In this document: one piece after another, positions 8,960-17,297 of the stretch
Layout: each line of letters begins with the position of its first letter
Position numbering within the stretch: position 1 is the first letter of the stretch
NCBI GenBank assembly: GCA_034505955.1
Contig: JAPDQK010000004.1
Coordinates: 97,425 to 161,424, forward strand
Source: Zhuqueibacter pondensis
GTDB taxonomy: Bacteria > Zhuqueibacterota > Zhuqueibacteria > Zhuqueibacterales > Zhuqueibacteraceae
Direction of reading: 5' to 3'
Length of the DNA: 64,000 bases
The notes under the pieces: model-generated
The model's input: only the letters and a program-made list of their open reading frames with translations
Told to the model about the DNA's origin: nothing
Database searches by the model: none
Translations under genes and position numbers: made by a program

Positions 8960-9844
8960 TCAAAATACTTCAATCTTGATGTATTTCTGCGGATGCTGCT
9001 TGACATCGAGAATGAGCAAATCCAATTCCCGGGTGAAGTTCTCGAGATTGCGATAGAGCGTGTCGTCCTGGATCAACCTGCCCAGCGTGCCCTCGCCTCT
9101 TTCCATTTTACCAAGCAGATTCTCCAACGAAGTGGCGGCGAGACGCAGGCGTGCGGTTGCATCTTTGATATTGCTGGAGCTGGAATCCAGATTGGCAATG
9201 ACATCGTGCATGCTTTTGCCTTCGGGTTGGGTCAAATACTCCAAATTCCTCGCTACTGCTCTAAGGCTCGATACCGCACTTTCCACTTCGTCAAGGTCCT
9301 TGGTCACGACCTCCGCCACAGCGCCGGAGATCGTTCGCAAATTACTCAAACTGCTTTTGATGCTGGTCTCGGTATTCTCATCAAAAGTGGAGCGAAACCT
9401 TTTCAACAGTATGGCGATGTCTTCGCCGATCGGCGCGGCGGCCTCGGCCAACTCAAAGATGTCGGTTTCCAGTCTGCCAGGGATGACATCACCAGGTCGC
9501 AGACTTTCGGCAGAGGTTCCTTGCACGATCTCAATTGCTTTGTCACCCAGTAAAGTCAAATTGCGCAAGACGGCTTTGGAATCCCGTGGGAAGCGGTAAC
9601 GTGCATCGATGAAAAGCCTGACCCGCACCTTGTCGCCGACCAGTTCCATTTGCTTGGCTTGCCCGATCTTCAAACCTGAGACAATCACCGGGTCGTCCTG
9701 ATCGAGGCCGATCACCGTCTCAAACAGCGCAATGATTTCATAACCCTTTTGGCTGAAGGAAAATTCGCGCAGATACATCATGCCGAAAACGAAAATCAGC
9801 ACGGCCATAACGATCACCACCCCAACACGGGCTTCGTAGCTCAT
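8960..9844 (-). CDS. MlaD-family (MCE domain) lipid-transport protein
   Basis: A 294-aa protein with one N-terminal membrane anchor (residues about 7-25, VGVVIVMAVLIFVFGMMYL). An MCE domain follows (EIIALFETVIGLDQDDPVIVSGLKIGQ ... LRNLTLLGDKAIEIVQGT), then a long helical tail rich in heptads (residues about 145-280). This is the periplasmic substrate-binding part of an Mla/Mce retrograde phospholipid or other lipid transporter. It lies 82 bp downstream of the permease gene. The gap is too short for an ATPase gene, and no MlaF ATPase is seen anywhere in the window. Confidence 0.9.
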   Translation of the reverse strand: MSYEARVGVVIVMAVLIFVFGMMYLREFSFSQKGYEIIALFETVIGLDQDDPVIVSGLKIGQAKQMELVGDKVRVRLFIDARYRFPRDSKAVLRNLTLLGDKAIEIVQGTSAESLRPGDVIPGRLETDIFELAEAAAPIGEDIAILLKRFRSTFDENTETSIKSSLSNLRTISGAVAEVVTKDLDEVESAVSSLRAVARNLEYLTQPEGKSMHDVIANLDSSSSNIKDATARLRLAATSLENLLGKMERGEGTLGRLIQDDTLYRNLENFTRELDLLILDVKQHPQKYIKIEVF

Positions 9845-9926
9845 GGTTTCTCCTTATCAGGGTCTAAAGTTATGGTTGAGGCATCGGTCGATTGCGCTCC
9901 TAAAATCTCCTCATTCGACGGCCGAG

Positions 9927-10697
9927 CTACAACAGCAACGCGGCCAGAATGTAGTCCAACATCAGAATTGCCAGGCACGCCGCCACCACTGCCCGCGTCG
10001 TGGCACGACCAACACCTTCAGCACCGCCACTGGTGTGAAATCCCTCATAGCAGCCGATCAACGTGATCATCACACCGAAAAATGCACTCTTGATAATTCC
10101 ATAGATTGCATCCCAGGGAATAAAAAACATGCGAAAGCCCTTGAAGAACTCGGTCGTGGTGAGTTCCATGGTGGTAACTGAAATCAACCAGCCGCCAACG
10201 ATGCCGACAAAATCGGCAAACACCGTGAGCACCGGCAACATGACCAGGCCGGCGATCACGCGGGGGACCACTAAAAAGGCTACCGGATTGATGGCGAGCG
10301 ACTCCAACGCGTCGATTTGTTCAGTGACACGCATCGTGCCCAACTCCGCGGCGATGCTGGCGCCGACTCGTCCGGCCAAAACCAGGGCCGTGACCACTGG
10401 CCCCAGCTCCAACAGCATTGATTCTCCGACCACACTGCCGACCAGGTACAGCGGGACATAGCCGGTGATTTGGTAGGCGGATTGCACCGAGGCGACCATG
10501 CCACTGAACGCCGCTGTGGTCACGACAATCGGCAAAGAGTGATTCCCGATCCATAGCATCTGCTCCGGAATGCGCCGGAGATAGAAGCGCGTCTCGCGCA
10601 GTGCTTTAAAAATCGCGGTAATCAGAATGCCGAAGCGGCCGATATTTTCAAAGTGAATCAGCGCGCCCTTGCCGACAGTTTGGAAAAGAGAGGCCAT
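9927..10697 (-). CDS. MlaE-family ABC transporter permease
   Basis: A 256-aa integral membrane permease of the MlaE/YrbE family. Diagnostic text is GPVVTALVLAGRVGASIAAELGTMRVTEQIDALE, the coupling-helix signature, with five to six hydrophobic helices and a closing LDYILAALLL. It forms the inner-membrane channel for the MCE protein encoded next. ATG 10697 is preferred over a TTG two codons upstream. No strong ribosome site is visible. The cognate ATPase must be encoded elsewhere. Confidence 0.92.
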   Translation of the reverse strand: MASLFQTVGKGALIHFENIGRFGILITAIFKALRETRFYLRRIPEQMLWIGNHSLPIVVTTAAFSGMVASVQSAYQITGYVPLYLVGSVVGESMLLELGPVVTALVLAGRVGASIAAELGTMRVTEQIDALESLAINPVAFLVVPRVIAGLVMLPVLTVFADFVGIVGGWLISVTTMELTTTEFFKGFRMFFIPWDAIYGIIKSAFFGVMITLIGCYEGFHTSGGAEGVGRATTRAVVAACLAILMLDYILAALLL

Positions 10698-10885
10698 TTT
10701 CAACGGTTACTCGTTTTGTCGTTTGATCCACTGGCCGGATTAACGGTTTGACAGCCAGCCCGTTGGTCTGACTCACGACCATCCGTGTCTGATTTTAATA
10801 TATAAAAAAAGTCTGTGTGTCCAAATGAATTTTCTCGGAAGCGCTCACCCGAATGATCGGGGTTCATATTGCGAACAACTCCTTT

Positions 10886-10958
10886 TGTCATTCCGCGGGG
10901 AATCTTCCCACTGATCGGGCTACTCGATCGTGCAGGAGAAGATGCTCGTGGCATGACA
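10886..10958. repeat. Palindromic repeat family A, diverged copy without insert
   Basis: The arms TGTCATTCCGCGGGGAATCTT and AAGATGCTCGTGGCATGACA are inverted and imperfect, with a GC-rich loop. It lies in the 656-bp gap between the MlaE gene and pdxH together with the next copy. No gene is seen in the rest of that gap. Confidence 0.6.
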
Positions 10959-11115
10959 ATTCCACCGGAAGTTACTGGGGAGAGTGTTTGGAATTTGGGC
11001 AAAATTTTGTATACTGAAATGGGGCCTGACGTGATCGTTTCCGAAGGCCCTCTTCACGGCATCGAAACGCAGCTTAGTATTACAACGTTAAGTTGCTCAT
11101 TGCATCCCCATTTGC

Positions 11116-11219
11116 TGTCATTCTGTAAGAATCTTTTTCAACATGACATCCGCGGCAATGCCTAAAAAGACCCCTACGGGCGTAGCCTTCCAGGGTGACA
11201 TGAAAGGCTACGCCCGTAG
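11116..11219. repeat. Palindromic repeat family A with 14-bp insert, plus a second 14-bp unit
   Basis: The left arm TGTCATTCTGTAAGAATCTT (11116-11135) and the right arm ending TTCCAGGGTGACA (to 11200) are inverted. The right arm is split after AAAAAGACCC by CTACGGGCGTAGCC at 11174-11187. An opposite-strand unit GGCTACGCCCGTAG is at 11206-11219, just outside the element. Confidence 0.75.
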
Positions 11220-11353
11220 GGGGTGGGCTTACGACTTAACGTTGTAGTATTAGTCGACCAGTCACCATCTCCCACTCCGGCCTGTCTCCCCAAGACTGCC
11301 ATGAGCTGGGAATTACCGAAATACTATAAAATAAAAGGACAGGGAAAATCCAC

Positions 11354-11938
11354 ATGCTTGAACCACTCGATCCAATTTCTCGATTTGAGAAGATTTTTGC
11401 CAAGGCACAAGAAGTTATTTCCCTCGAACCCAGCGCAATGGTGCTGGCCACTGTTGGCGCAGACGGCAAACCCTCGGCGCGCGTGGTATTACTGAAGAAA
11501 TTCGATGAACGGGGATTTGTTTTTTATACGAATTTGGAGAGCCGCAAAGGGAGAGAGTTGCGGGCAAATCCTTCTGCCGCACTCTGTTTCTATTGGCCGC
11601 CGCTCAATCAGCAGGTTCGCATCGAAGGTCGTGTTGAAAAAGTATCCGATGCCGAAGCCGATGCGTACTTTGCAACCCGATCGCGCGGTTCGAAAGTTGG
11701 CGCATGGGCATCCAAACAAAGTGCCGTATTACCGAGCCGCGAAGAACTGCAAACACAGGTGCAGGAAGTCGAAGAAAGATTTGCTGGCCAGGAAATTCCC
11801 CGTCCTCCATTCTGGTCCGGCTTTCGCGTCATTCCGGAACGAATTGAATTTTGGGAAGCGCGCGAGAATCGGCTGCACGAGCGCACGGTTTATACTCTTG
11901 AAAACGGCCACTGGACGTCGAAAAAGTTGTATCCATAA
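11354..11938 (+). CDS. pdxH: Pyridoxamine/pyridoxine 5'-phosphate oxidase
   Basis: A 194-aa FMN flavoprotein that makes pyridoxal 5'-phosphate from PNP or PMP in vitamin B6 synthesis and salvage. The family text is continuous: EPSAMVLATVGADGKPSARVVLLK, RGFVFYTNLESRKGREL, ALCFYWPPLNQQVRIEGRVEKV, RSRGSKVGAWASKQSAVL, PPFWSGFRVIPERIEFWEARENRLHER. The length is close to the family norm, with the usual C-terminal region and KLYP end. An AAAAGGACAGGGAAAA stretch precedes the ATG. It is monocistronic and convergent with the dipeptidase gene. Confidence 0.96.
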   Translation: MLEPLDPISRFEKIFAKAQEVISLEPSAMVLATVGADGKPSARVVLLKKFDERGFVFYTNLESRKGRELRANPSAALCFYWPPLNQQVRIEGRVEKVSDAEADAYFATRSRGSKVGAWASKQSAVLPSREELQTQVQEVEERFAGQEIPRPPFWSGFRVIPERIEFWEARENRLHERTVYTLENGHWTSKKLYP

Positions 11939-11960
11939 AAATTCGCTCGAGCCTCATCCA

Positions 11961-13694
11961 TTATTTGCATACTTGCCGGAACACGCGCAGGAAATTTTCA
12001 CCCAAAATCTTGCGAACCTCGGCACGGGAATAGCCTTTTTTCAACAATGCTTCAGTCAAAAGCGGGAACTTCGAGACATCCTTCAAATCGGTCGGCGTTA
12101 CTTCGATACCGTCGAAATCAGAACCAATGGCCACATAATCCACGCCCACAAGTTTGGCGATATAATCGATGTGGCGAACGACGTCGTTCAAAGTCGCCCG
12201 GCGAGTACCCGTGAGAAAATATGGATAAAACACGACACCAATTACACCCCCGGAATTGGCAATCTGACGAATCTGATCGTCATACAAATTTCGTGTGTGA
12301 TCACATAAAGCCCGGGCACCAGAGTGACTTGCAATAATGGGATTACGCGTGACGGTGAGAATATCTTCGATCGTCTTGATGCCGGTATGAGAAACGTCGA
12401 TGAGCATGCCGAGTGAATCCATGGTTTGAATCACTTGGCGTCCAAAGTCGCTGAGGCCGACAGTCGTGGAGCGTGGATCATCAGCAGAAATTGCCCAGTC
12501 CGGACCATAATCTCCGCTTCTGTTCCACGTGATGGTCATGTAGCGTGCACCACGGGCAAAGAGATCTTTCAACTTGTTGAGAGAATTCTCGATGCTATAA
12601 CCCCCTTCGACAACAGGAATGGCTGCGATTTTCCCCTCAATTTGTGCCTTTTCGATCTCTTCCAGGGTCCTCGCCTGCACCAAATCACGGGGGTTACGAG
12701 CAATTTGAACATGTAAAGAATCGAAAAATCTCAGCGCCTGCTGGTAGGGATTGCCGAGTGTCGGGTCGATCCAAATCGAAAAAAGTTGTACATCCACACC
12801 GCCATCGCGGAAGCGTGGTATGTCGGAATGATTGGTGAGGTGGCGCACGCCCAATTGGTAATTATACCGTACCACTTTTTCCAGGACATCATTGTGCAGA
12901 TCAATCACCAGCGCACGACGATGCACCGTGTCGAGAACAAAGTCAATCCGCGTGTCACCGGTCAGGTTTTGAACCAGCGTATCCGGCTCGTAGGCAAATC
13001 TGGAGGCAATAAATTTGTATGGTAACTGAACAGCTTTTGACAAACTCCCAGTGCGAAATAACCGCTCATTGCGAACAATTTTTCCCAGGCCGGAATTGCC
13101 ATTCGCGAGTTGTATCATTTTCCCGGTGGAACCCACACCATTTATCGAAATGGAATAGAACAAGATTCCCCGACCACCCTTGCCTCCCCATTGCACCGCA
13201 TATTCACCTGCGTCAAGATCCGCGCTCAGTGCATCCAGTTGTTGTCCGAGAAGATTATATACCGCGATTTCGACCCGGCCTGATCGCGAAGTGAAAAAAC
13301 GCAGTTGTGTCGGAGGATGATAGGGATTGGGGAAACTCGGCAGGACATAAAATCCCGATGGCATGTTGGCGGACTCTTCACGCACGGAAGTGGCCAACAC
13401 CAATCGCCATTCGCCGGTTGCATCCGTGAATGCACTATCGCGCCGGCCGTCATGCGTGGAAATAATCTCAACAAGCGCCGAATCCAACGGTGCGCCGGTG
13501 TACCCGTCTTTCACGGTGCCGGACAGCATGAAACTCTGCCCGTACAAGGAGCCGTCGGGGATGGCGGTCATGAGATTCAGCAACAAAACCGCAACCCAAA
13601 CGGAAAAGCTGCTGCTTCTGCGGCCGGAAGTCAATTCGAGAGATCTTGCAGCCGGTGGCAGCCATTCTTTCATGGCAGGGTTATTTGATCGCAT
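11961..13694 (-). CDS. Membrane dipeptidase (M19) with N-terminal carboxypeptidase-regulatory and sorting-like domains
   Basis: A 577-aa exported protein. ATG 13694 is chosen because GGAG stands 6 nt upstream. A hydrophobic segment (residues about 30-50) serves as signal. Residues about 55-110 are a carboxypeptidase-regulatory-like fold (SGTVKDGYTGAPLDSALVEI). Residues about 118-195 match the FlgD-like/type IX sorting domain (LPSFPNPYHPPTQLRFF, VEIAVYNLLGQQL, GEYAVQW), here internal instead of C-terminal. From about residue 245 a full M19 zinc dipeptidase follows: VIDLHNDVL with the first two metal ligands, IPVVEGGYSIENS with the bridging Glu, IDVSHTG, ASHSGARALCDHTRN and IGSDFDG. It should cleave dipeptides in the periplasm or at the surface. 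Confidence 0.9.
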   Translation of the reverse strand: MRSNNPAMKEWLPPAARSLELTSGRRSSSFSVWVAVLLLNLMTAIPDGSLYGQSFMLSGTVKDGYTGAPLDSALVEIISTHDGRRDSAFTDATGEWRLVLATSVREESANMPSGFYVLPSFPNPYHPPTQLRFFTSRSGRVEIAVYNLLGQQLDALSADLDAGEYAVQWGGKGGRGILFYSISINGVGSTGKMIQLANGNSGLGKIVRNERLFRTGSLSKAVQLPYKFIASRFAYEPDTLVQNLTGDTRIDFVLDTVHRRALVIDLHNDVLEKVVRYNYQLGVRHLTNHSDIPRFRDGGVDVQLFSIWIDPTLGNPYQQALRFFDSLHVQIARNPRDLVQARTLEEIEKAQIEGKIAAIPVVEGGYSIENSLNKLKDLFARGARYMTITWNRSGDYGPDWAISADDPRSTTVGLSDFGRQVIQTMDSLGMLIDVSHTGIKTIEDILTVTRNPIIASHSGARALCDHTRNLYDDQIRQIANSGGVIGVVFYPYFLTGTRRATLNDVVRHIDYIAKLVGVDYVAIGSDFDGIEVTPTDLKDVSKFPLLTEALLKKGYSRAEVRKILGENFLRVFRQVCK

Positions 13695-13975
13695 TGTTAT
13701 CTCCATGGCATTGGGAAGGCTCGTACTTTTTGTTACTTCGCCCTTTTCTTCACGAATTTACTGCACTACCGCCACTTTTCCAACCAATTCATTGAAGAGT
13801 TCGGTAAATGTAATCAAAAAAAATGGTGATTTCAACTTGTTTATGTGTATTTTTGAAAGTTTGTTTTGAAAGTCGGTCTTGATTTTCTGTCACGCAAATG
13901 CTATTTTGTATGAACGGCACGAAGCAATAATTTCGAAAGATGAGCAAACGGTAATGGCAGGCAGGAAGAGCAATA

Positions 13976-14212
13976 ATGAGTCAGCGAAAAAACGCGAGGC
14001 GCATCAAACAACAGGCAAAGAGGAAACCTCTTTCCGCCTCGGAAAAACTCGCACGCCGGATCGAGCGCTGGCACAAACGCCTGGCGCCGCAATTTCCCGA
14101 CATCGATCCGCACGATCTGGATTTGATCATTGGTGAATTACTCAAAACTCGAAAAGAACGCATGGAGCTCATGTTTCTGAAACGGCGAGAGGACGGGGTT
14201 TATGTCTTTTGA
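13976..14212 (+). CDS. Small basic protein coupled to a nucleotidyltransferase gene
   Basis: A 78-aa, strongly basic, helical protein without recognisable domain: a lysine/arginine-rich N-terminus (RKNARRIKQQAKRK), then LARRIERWHKRL and a closing segment with DLIIGELLKTRKERMELM. GGAAGAG precedes the ATG. Its stop overlaps the start of the next gene by 11 bp, so the two are translationally coupled. Small partner genes of this size often precede DUF6036/AbiEii-like nucleotidyltransferases, so a toxin-antitoxin-type pair is possible but not shown. Confidence 0.65.
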   Translation: MSQRKNARRIKQQAKRKPLSASEKLARRIERWHKRLAPQFPDIDPHDLDLIIGELLKTRKERMELMFLKRREDGVYVF

Positions 14213-14707
14213 TGAAGAATTTCTGGCCGAATTGGTCGAAGCCGTGACAAAAGCTGGCCTGCAAGTCATTGTGATTGGCAACGCTGCCGCCATCGTGCAT
14301 GGTGTGCCGGTTTTGACGAAAGATATTGATTTGATGGTGCTTGATCATCCTCAGCTTGAAAAAAACTGCAAAGATTTGCACAAATTTTTGACGTCAAACT
14401 CATGCAGTCATATGAGCAGACAGGAAGAATCATTCGCGCGGTAGGGCGTCCCGTCGGGGTGGATTTCGTTTTCTCAGTTTCGAGCGGAAAAAGTTTTGAG
14501 TCCATTCGTTCTCGCGCCACCAAAATTCGGATAGGGCGACGCATGGTTTGGGTTGCCTCTTTGGAGGATGTTATCGCGGCCAAAGAAGCTGCTGGCCGCC
14601 CAAAGGATAAAGCCGCCTTGCCGATCTTGAAAGCCGCATTGCGGGTGAAGAATGGTTACGAGCAGCAGAAAAGAAGCAAGTACCGAAGTAAGAAAATAAA
14701 GGGATGA
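14202..14707 (+). pseudogene. Nucleotidyltransferase (AbiEii/DUF6036-like), single frameshift
   Basis: The first frame carries the active-site text VIGNAAAIVHGVPVLTKDIDLMVLD, the G-x-A-x3-HG ... DID pattern of the nucleotidyltransferase fold. It then leaves frame at a run of five T near 14385-14389. The second frame continues FDVKLMQSYEQTGRIIRAVGRPVGVDFVFSV to GRRMVWVASLEDVIAAKEAAGRPKDKAALPIL, a typical C-terminal half. One extra T restores a single protein of about 168 aa. It is either a real loss of function or an indel in a short homopolymer. It overlaps both neighbours slightly. Confidence 0.75.
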
Positions 14708-15777
14708 AAGATGCTGCCCCCAAAATCGCCATCACCAACAACGGCAATATTCGTATTACTTTGCAAGTTTGTCGAGAAATTTTTATGAAAGTTGTCACGA
14801 CAACTGCCCGCCAGCCGGCATTTATGGTGCACAACGTCCCAGTCTACGGCGATCTTATTCTCTCACCAATGGCGGGATTTTCCGATCTGCCCTACCGCCT
14901 GATTACCCGAGATTTTGGTTCAGCGATGAGCTACACGGAATTCATTTCGGTTGACGGCATTTTGCATGGCAATAAAAATACACGGCGCCTGCTGGATTAT
15001 CATCCTTCGGAATATCCGATCACCTTTCAAGTTTTCGGCAGCGACGGAGACAAAATCGTCGAAGCTTGCAAGAAAATCGAGCAATTGGGGCCGACCATCA
15101 TCGACCTCAACATGGGTTGTTCGGTCGCAAAAGTTTCGGGACGCGGTGCCGGCGCAGGTTTGCTCTGTGATCCTCCCAAGATCGGCCGAATCTTTGCTCG
15201 ACTTGCCAAAGAACTTTCTGTTCCAGTGACCGGCAAAATTCGCCTGGGTTGGAATCAACAAACAAGAAATTATCTGACGGTGGCCAGAATTCTCGAAGAC
15301 AACGGTGCGGCGCTGATTGCGGTGCACGCGCGTACCAAAGCGCAGGTTTACAGCGGCACGGCAGATTGGAATGCAATTGCCGAAATCAAGCAGGCAGTCA
15401 AGATTCCTGTCATTGGCAACGGCGACGTGAAATGTGTGGCAGACATCGATCGCATCAAGCAGCAGACCGGTTGTGATGGAGTGATGATTGGCCGCGCGGC
15501 CATTGGCAATCCGTGGATTTTTGCGCGCAAAGATCGCCACCAAGTCACCTTCGAGGAGAAAACGGCGCTGATTCGTCGCCATTTATCGTTGATGCTCGAT
15601 TATTATGGCCCTCATTATGGTTTGATTCTCTTTCGCAAACACGTCGTTAAATATATCACCGAGATCCGCGGTGCCGCGGCATGGCGTGAGAATTTCCTGA
15701 CTGCAACGACTGCTGAGCATTTCATCAAGCTGTTGGAAGAGGCGGAAGCAAATCAGCGGGCGTTACAGGCGGCTTAA
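14704..15777 (+). CDS. dusB: tRNA-dihydrouridine synthase, DusB type
   Basis: A flavoenzyme that reduces uridines in the D-loop of tRNA. It contains LSPMAGFSDLPYRLI at the FMN site, the catalytic-cysteine region DLNMGCSVAKVSGRGAGAGLL, VTGKIRLGW, AVHARTKAQVYSGTADW, IPVIGNGDV and GVMIGRAAIGNPWIF. Taken from ATG 14704 it is 357 aa; its ATGA overlaps the end of the nucleotidyltransferase gene. An internal ATG at 14785 (MKVVTTTARQPAF) fits the usual N-terminus better and would give 330 aa; neither has a strong ribosome site. The enzyme class is firm; the DusB subfamily is inferred from the overall layout. Confidence 0.92.
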   Translation: MKDAAPKIAITNNGNIRITLQVCREIFMKVVTTTARQPAFMVHNVPVYGDLILSPMAGFSDLPYRLITRDFGSAMSYTEFISVDGILHGNKNTRRLLDYHPSEYPITFQVFGSDGDKIVEACKKIEQLGPTIIDLNMGCSVAKVSGRGAGAGLLCDPPKIGRIFARLAKELSVPVTGKIRLGWNQQTRNYLTVARILEDNGAALIAVHARTKAQVYSGTADWNAIAEIKQAVKIPVIGNGDVKCVADIDRIKQQTGCDGVMIGRAAIGNPWIFARKDRHQVTFEEKTALIRRHLSLMLDYYGPHYGLILFRKHVVKYITEIRGAAAWRENFLTATTAEHFIKLLEEAEANQRALQAA

Positions 15778-15845
15778 ATTGGTCGATCATCATATTGGGC
15801 ACCGAACTGAAGTAACGATGGGCGGTGAGATTGAAGGCAAAATGT

Positions 15846-17204
15846 TCAATCGCCAATAATGGCGCCATGCGACAGGATGACATCCTTGTACCAGTAGGCC
15901 GAATCCTTGAGAATGCGTTTTTGGGTGGAATAATCGACGTAGATCAGGCCGAAGCGTTGTTTGTATCCATGCACCCACTCGAAGTTGTCCATGATCGACC
16001 AGACAAAATAGCCCCGGGCCACAACGCCGTCGGCGATGGCGCGCTTGTATGCTCGCAAATAGCGAGTAAGAAAATCAATGCGCTGCGGATCATGAACTTT
16101 GCCATCGAGATGCACCCAATCGCAATTGGCCATGCCATTTTCGGTGACCACGATGGGTAGCTTGTAACGCTCATATAGAAATCGCGGGCCCCAATAAAGC
16201 GCTTCCGGTGTGACCTCCCACGGCATACTCGTGAGCGGCGGACCAATCCGGCTCTTCACCACTTCGTAGCCACCCCCAACTTTGCTGCGAACCGTCTCAG
16301 CAAAATAGATGTTGGTGCCGTAGAAATCGAGCGGCTGGCAGATCGTCTCTAAGTCGCCATCACGAATTTCCGGCATGTCCTCGGCAAAGCGTTTCAGCCC
16401 ATCTTCGGGATACTGGCCAAAGATCATTGGATCGCCAAACCACGAGTTGCTCCAACAATTCCTTGCGGAAATGGCAAAAGTTGCCATCCGTGCCGCTTCA
16501 ATATCCGCCTCATGATTCGTTGCCGGCATGTTCACGATGCCGACCGGCGCAACACCAATCACCGGCTTGGTTTTGGCACGGGCACGTATAACTTGGACGG
16601 ATTTGCCATGGGCGAGCAAGGAATGATGTGCCGCCAGAAGAACCTCGGCAAAGCCCAATTTCAGACCGGGCGCATGCTCGCCGGTTTGGTGGCCGAAGCC
16701 GATGAAGCATTGCGCCTCATTCTGAGTCATCCAATGCGAGACGCGATCTGAGAGTTTGTCAACGATTACGGCGGTATAATCGGCGAACCAATCTGCGCTC
16801 TCGCGATTGAGCCACCCGCCACGGAGATAAAGTGAATGGGGATAATCCCAATGGAACAATGTCAGCCACGGTTGCACGTTGTATTTCAGCAAGGTGTCGA
16901 TCAAACGGTCATAAAATGCCAGTCCTTTTTCATTCACGGTGCCTGTGCCTGCGGGCATGACGCGTGGCCAGGAAATGGAAAACCGATATGCCGGCAGAGC
17001 GATTTCACTCATCAATCGTACATCTTCTTCGTAACGATGATAGTGGTCACAAGCGACCTCGCCGGTGTCGCCTGCCCAAATTTTCCCCGGGCTTTTGCAC
17101 ATCACATCCCAAACCGAAAGCCCCTTGCCGTCTTCAAAAGCGCCGCCTTCGATTTGATAGCTTGCCGCTGCGGCACCCCAGACAAAGTCTTTTGGAAAAC
17201 TCAT
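15846..17204 (-). CDS. Glycoside hydrolase family 1 beta-glucosidase
   Basis: A 452-aa cytoplasmic (beta/alpha)8 enzyme. ATG 17204 (MSFPKDFVWGAAAASYQIEG) has GAGG about 7 nt upstream and matches the family N-terminus; an in-frame ATG 84 nt earlier does not. The acid/base is Glu163 in TQNEAQ, where the common NEP reads NEA. The nucleophile is Glu355 in IVVTENG. It hydrolyses beta-glucosides or beta-galactosides released from oligosaccharides. It is the last gene of a five-gene minus-strand run, 93 bp after the UroD-like gene. Confidence 0.95.
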   Translation of the reverse strand: MSFPKDFVWGAAAASYQIEGGAFEDGKGLSVWDVMCKSPGKIWAGDTGEVACDHYHRYEEDVRLMSEIALPAYRFSISWPRVMPAGTGTVNEKGLAFYDRLIDTLLKYNVQPWLTLFHWDYPHSLYLRGGWLNRESADWFADYTAVIVDKLSDRVSHWMTQNEAQCFIGFGHQTGEHAPGLKLGFAEVLLAAHHSLLAHGKSVQVIRARAKTKPVIGVAPVGIVNMPATNHEADIEAARMATFAISARNCWSNSWFGDPMIFGQYPEDGLKRFAEDMPEIRDGDLETICQPLDFYGTNIYFAETVRSKVGGGYEVVKSRIGPPLTSMPWEVTPEALYWGPRFLYERYKLPIVVTENGMANCDWVHLDGKVHDPQRIDFLTRYLRAYKRAIADGVVARGYFVWSIMDNFEWVHGYKQRFGLIYVDYSTQKRILKDSAYWYKDVILSHGAIIGD

Positions 17205-17297
17205 GTGAGAGCCTCGTTCTCGATTATGTTTATGTGCAGGAGTAATTGCACTCAGATTGTTCTCATTACCAGTATTTCCCACTGCCACTGCTGCTTT

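Noticed and set aside
8399..9553. A 384-aa plus-strand open frame across the MlaD region
   Set aside because: It crosses the antisense of MlaD and the M61 remnant; the protein has no domain signature, while MlaD on the minus strand is unmistakable.
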